A DNA stretch of 64,000 bases from Anolis sagrei (Eukaryota > Chordata > Lepidosauria > Squamata > Anolidae). The notes under the pieces were generated by a model that saw only the letters and a list, made by a program, of their open reading frames with translations, had not been told where the DNA came from and ran no database searches. Location: positions 151,909,370 through 151,973,369 of the forward strand of contig NC_090021.1 of assembly GCF_037176765.1 (NCBI RefSeq). The letters run 5' to 3'. Position 1 is the stretch's first letter. Every line of letters begins with the position of its first letter. The position numbers were made by a program, and so were the translations under genes. Positions 61,973-64,000 of this stretch are shown piece after piece.

Positions 61973-64000
61973 TACTTCGTAAATAATCACATGTCAAGGA
62001 TGACTGAAACACTGCTTTGTTTAGCTGTGCATAATCTTGTTTCAGCTCTTTTTGTGTAAAGCTCCTTAAGAGATATAGACAGACTTGCTGTAATGAACCC
62101 ATCTGGCATCTATCGTTCTAAACAAAAACACAGTGTTTATATTATTTCTGTTATCCAAATTAACAGAAACATTACTTGTGATACTGTTTTTACTGAATAC
62201 TGAAAAATCAAACAATCCTCAGAGAAAATTAAGAAGTACTTTCATGCTTTTCCCAATGTTTCAAAACTTGCAGTCTTTCTGCAGACTGCTAACTTAAAAT
62301 GTAAAGTGCTATTCTTATAATGATAAAATACAACTCACAAAAGTAAATGTTAATTCCAGCCTTCTATGCTCAAGTCAAAGCTACCTGACAACATTTTTAA
62401 TTTAAATAGGATTTTTGAAAAAATAAATTATATTTTGCTATATTTTTAAAATATTTTAAAAAGAAGTTAGGTCAAAACATACAATTTCTAATTATATTCT
62501 TTAACTATACAGCAACCAATGAAAGATGAGAGATAATCTCATTGGTCCTTCTCTACAGGTGATGTATCCTAAAATACAGAGGCTCTTTTACTGTTTCTCA
62601 AAAACTTGCAAGACAGAAAAGGTCAATGAATACAAGGTTAGGAAATGGAAGAGATCTGAACATGGACATGGACGCAGAATATTAATGCTGAAGATTCCTT
62701 TTTTGATGAACAAAAAATTAATCGGAAAACAATTCAGCATTGATTACATTTCAAGTAAAATCTATAACTCTGAATATAAATATGGTTATATTAAACAGTA
62801 ACATGCTTCTAGTAAACATATTTTAATAGAGATTTTAATTATTTATTTAATTATTAAAACTAAGTGTTTCAGGAAATTTCAATTACGATTTCAACCAGTT
62901 TGATCACAATTAAATCAACTGTGCCTAGTACATCAACACTGTACGAACCCAGGCCACACAGCTCTTATCAGGTTAGAAAAAGCATCAGCAGCTAAATGAA
63001 TTCTGGTCTCTAAGCTCAGGCTTTTTCCTAGTTGTACAACAGGGAATAAATGTGTGGTTTTCCTAACTTGCCAAATGTACAAGTAGGCTAGCAAAGCTTC
63101 AGTTATGGAACTGGGACATCTTCATGTCCTGTGTCTGATTTTTTAAGGAAAAAAGGCTGAAGGGGCAGCATTACATGGGATCTGCCGTTTATTTGTTTAG
63201 GTAGCATTGCGATATATATCATACAGCAGAGCTTTCCAAACATTTCATATCAGTGACACACTTTTGAGACATGCATCATTTTGTGACACGGAGATTCAGT
63301 TTTATAGCAACCTGTAGGTTAAACCTTTTTATTGAAACTTTTTTATTCGGGCAGGGTTTTTAAAAGGAAGGCTTTTAAAATCAGGTCAGAGGGTTGCTGT
63401 GGCTTTAGTTTTGAATACATGTTTATCTGTTTTAAGGATTTAAACTATTAATGTTTATTTCTATTTTAATGTTTGTATATTTTTGGATTTTAAAATGTAC
63501 GGAAACGCTTTCAAGGTCTCCTTTGAGTCTCCTTTGTGGAGAGGAAAAAGTGGGGTATAAATAAACATCATCATCATCATGCAACTTCTTAAAAGAGATA
63601 CACACATATATAAATTGTAATAAAAATGTATGGGGACACAACTTATCTCATGAAATTCCTTTTATATGTGTGTGTGTGTGTTTAAAATATATGATTTATT
63701 GCTTATTTCACAGAGACTCATAGCACACTAGAGCTGAAAAAGTAGGCAAAGAATCTGCACCCCGTCTGAAATCCTGTGTCTGCTTCCTGTTGAATCAGGG
63801 GCTTCAGGGGACTCATATGTGTTCCCCGTAGGTCCATGTCATTGTTGACATTTATATATTGACTTGAAGAACTCTCTACTGTGGTAAATTGACTATTCAA
63901 GGATTTCTACACTTGTATCAACTACCACCTGAGGAAGACGCCACATAGTCAAAACTGGTTGTGGTTTATGAACTGTGGACTTCAAAAAAGGGCTGACAAA
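61973..64000. other. Right flank, FAM161A intron 1 or upstream DNA
   Basis: No exon recognised on either strand. 63290-63580 looks like a LINE/SINE 3' end (GGAGAGGAAAAAGTGGGGTA then TAAATAAACATC and (ATC)n). An unremarkable open frame lies at 62526-62801. FAM161A exon 1 may be here unseen or beyond 64000. Confidence 0.45.

Noticed and set aside
61669-64000. FAM161A exon 1
   Set aside because: Searched on the minus strand for a start followed by a donor and a peptide like the human N-terminus; nothing convincing was found, so it is not annotated.

Overview
The window is nuclear DNA from a squamate reptile, most likely a lizard. The evidence is the repeat content: Sauria-type tRNA/BovB SINEs, a BovB LINE, many L2 and CR1 LINE ends, Helitrons, several hAT miniature elements and Penelope-like remnants, together with genes whose exons are short, widely spaced and bounded by GT-AG. 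Species cannot be fixed from sequence alone. All gene identities are by recognition from memory; no database was searched.

Layout. (1) 1-10718: a decayed, 5'-truncated copy of FAM161A on the minus strand. (2) 10719-24900: gene-free, filled with transposons and a few unassigned stretches. (3) 24934-47632: a complete seven-coding-exon gene for a cysteine-rich secretory protein (CRISP; 238 codons, plus strand) that reads open through every exon. Its introns hold most of the nested elements: L2 inside a TA-flanked MITE, CR1 inside a solo LTR inside a MITE, and a CR1 broken up by hAT and Penelope-like insertions. (4) 47633-51650: the flank between two convergent genes, with LINE and Penelope-like pieces. 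(5) 51651-61459: a second, apparently intact FAM161A copy on the minus strand (six exons, 787 codons including the stop; exon 1 not found in the window). (6) 61669-64000: flank with a mariner-type MITE and little else.

The main finding is that 1-10718 and 51670-61668 are direct-orientation copies of the same segment with the CRISP gene between them. Homology stops on the right at the same base of FAM161A intron 1, and in the first copy a truncated SINE sits exactly at the junction. The simplest reading is a tandem duplication of a unit of about 51 kb (CRISP plus most of FAM161A). It left the first FAM161A copy without exon 1 or promoter; that copy has since gained a stop codon and lost a splice acceptor. 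This predicts a second CRISP gene just left of the window. CRISP proteins are secreted CAP-domain proteins (reproductive tract, saliva, squamate venom glands); FAM161A is a ciliary/centriolar microtubule-associated protein. The two are not expected to act together, so the linkage is structural. Other points of note are hammerhead-ribozyme-like cores in Penelope-like remnants, a coding hexamer repeat in FAM161A, and one sequence module shared by elements with unrelated termini.
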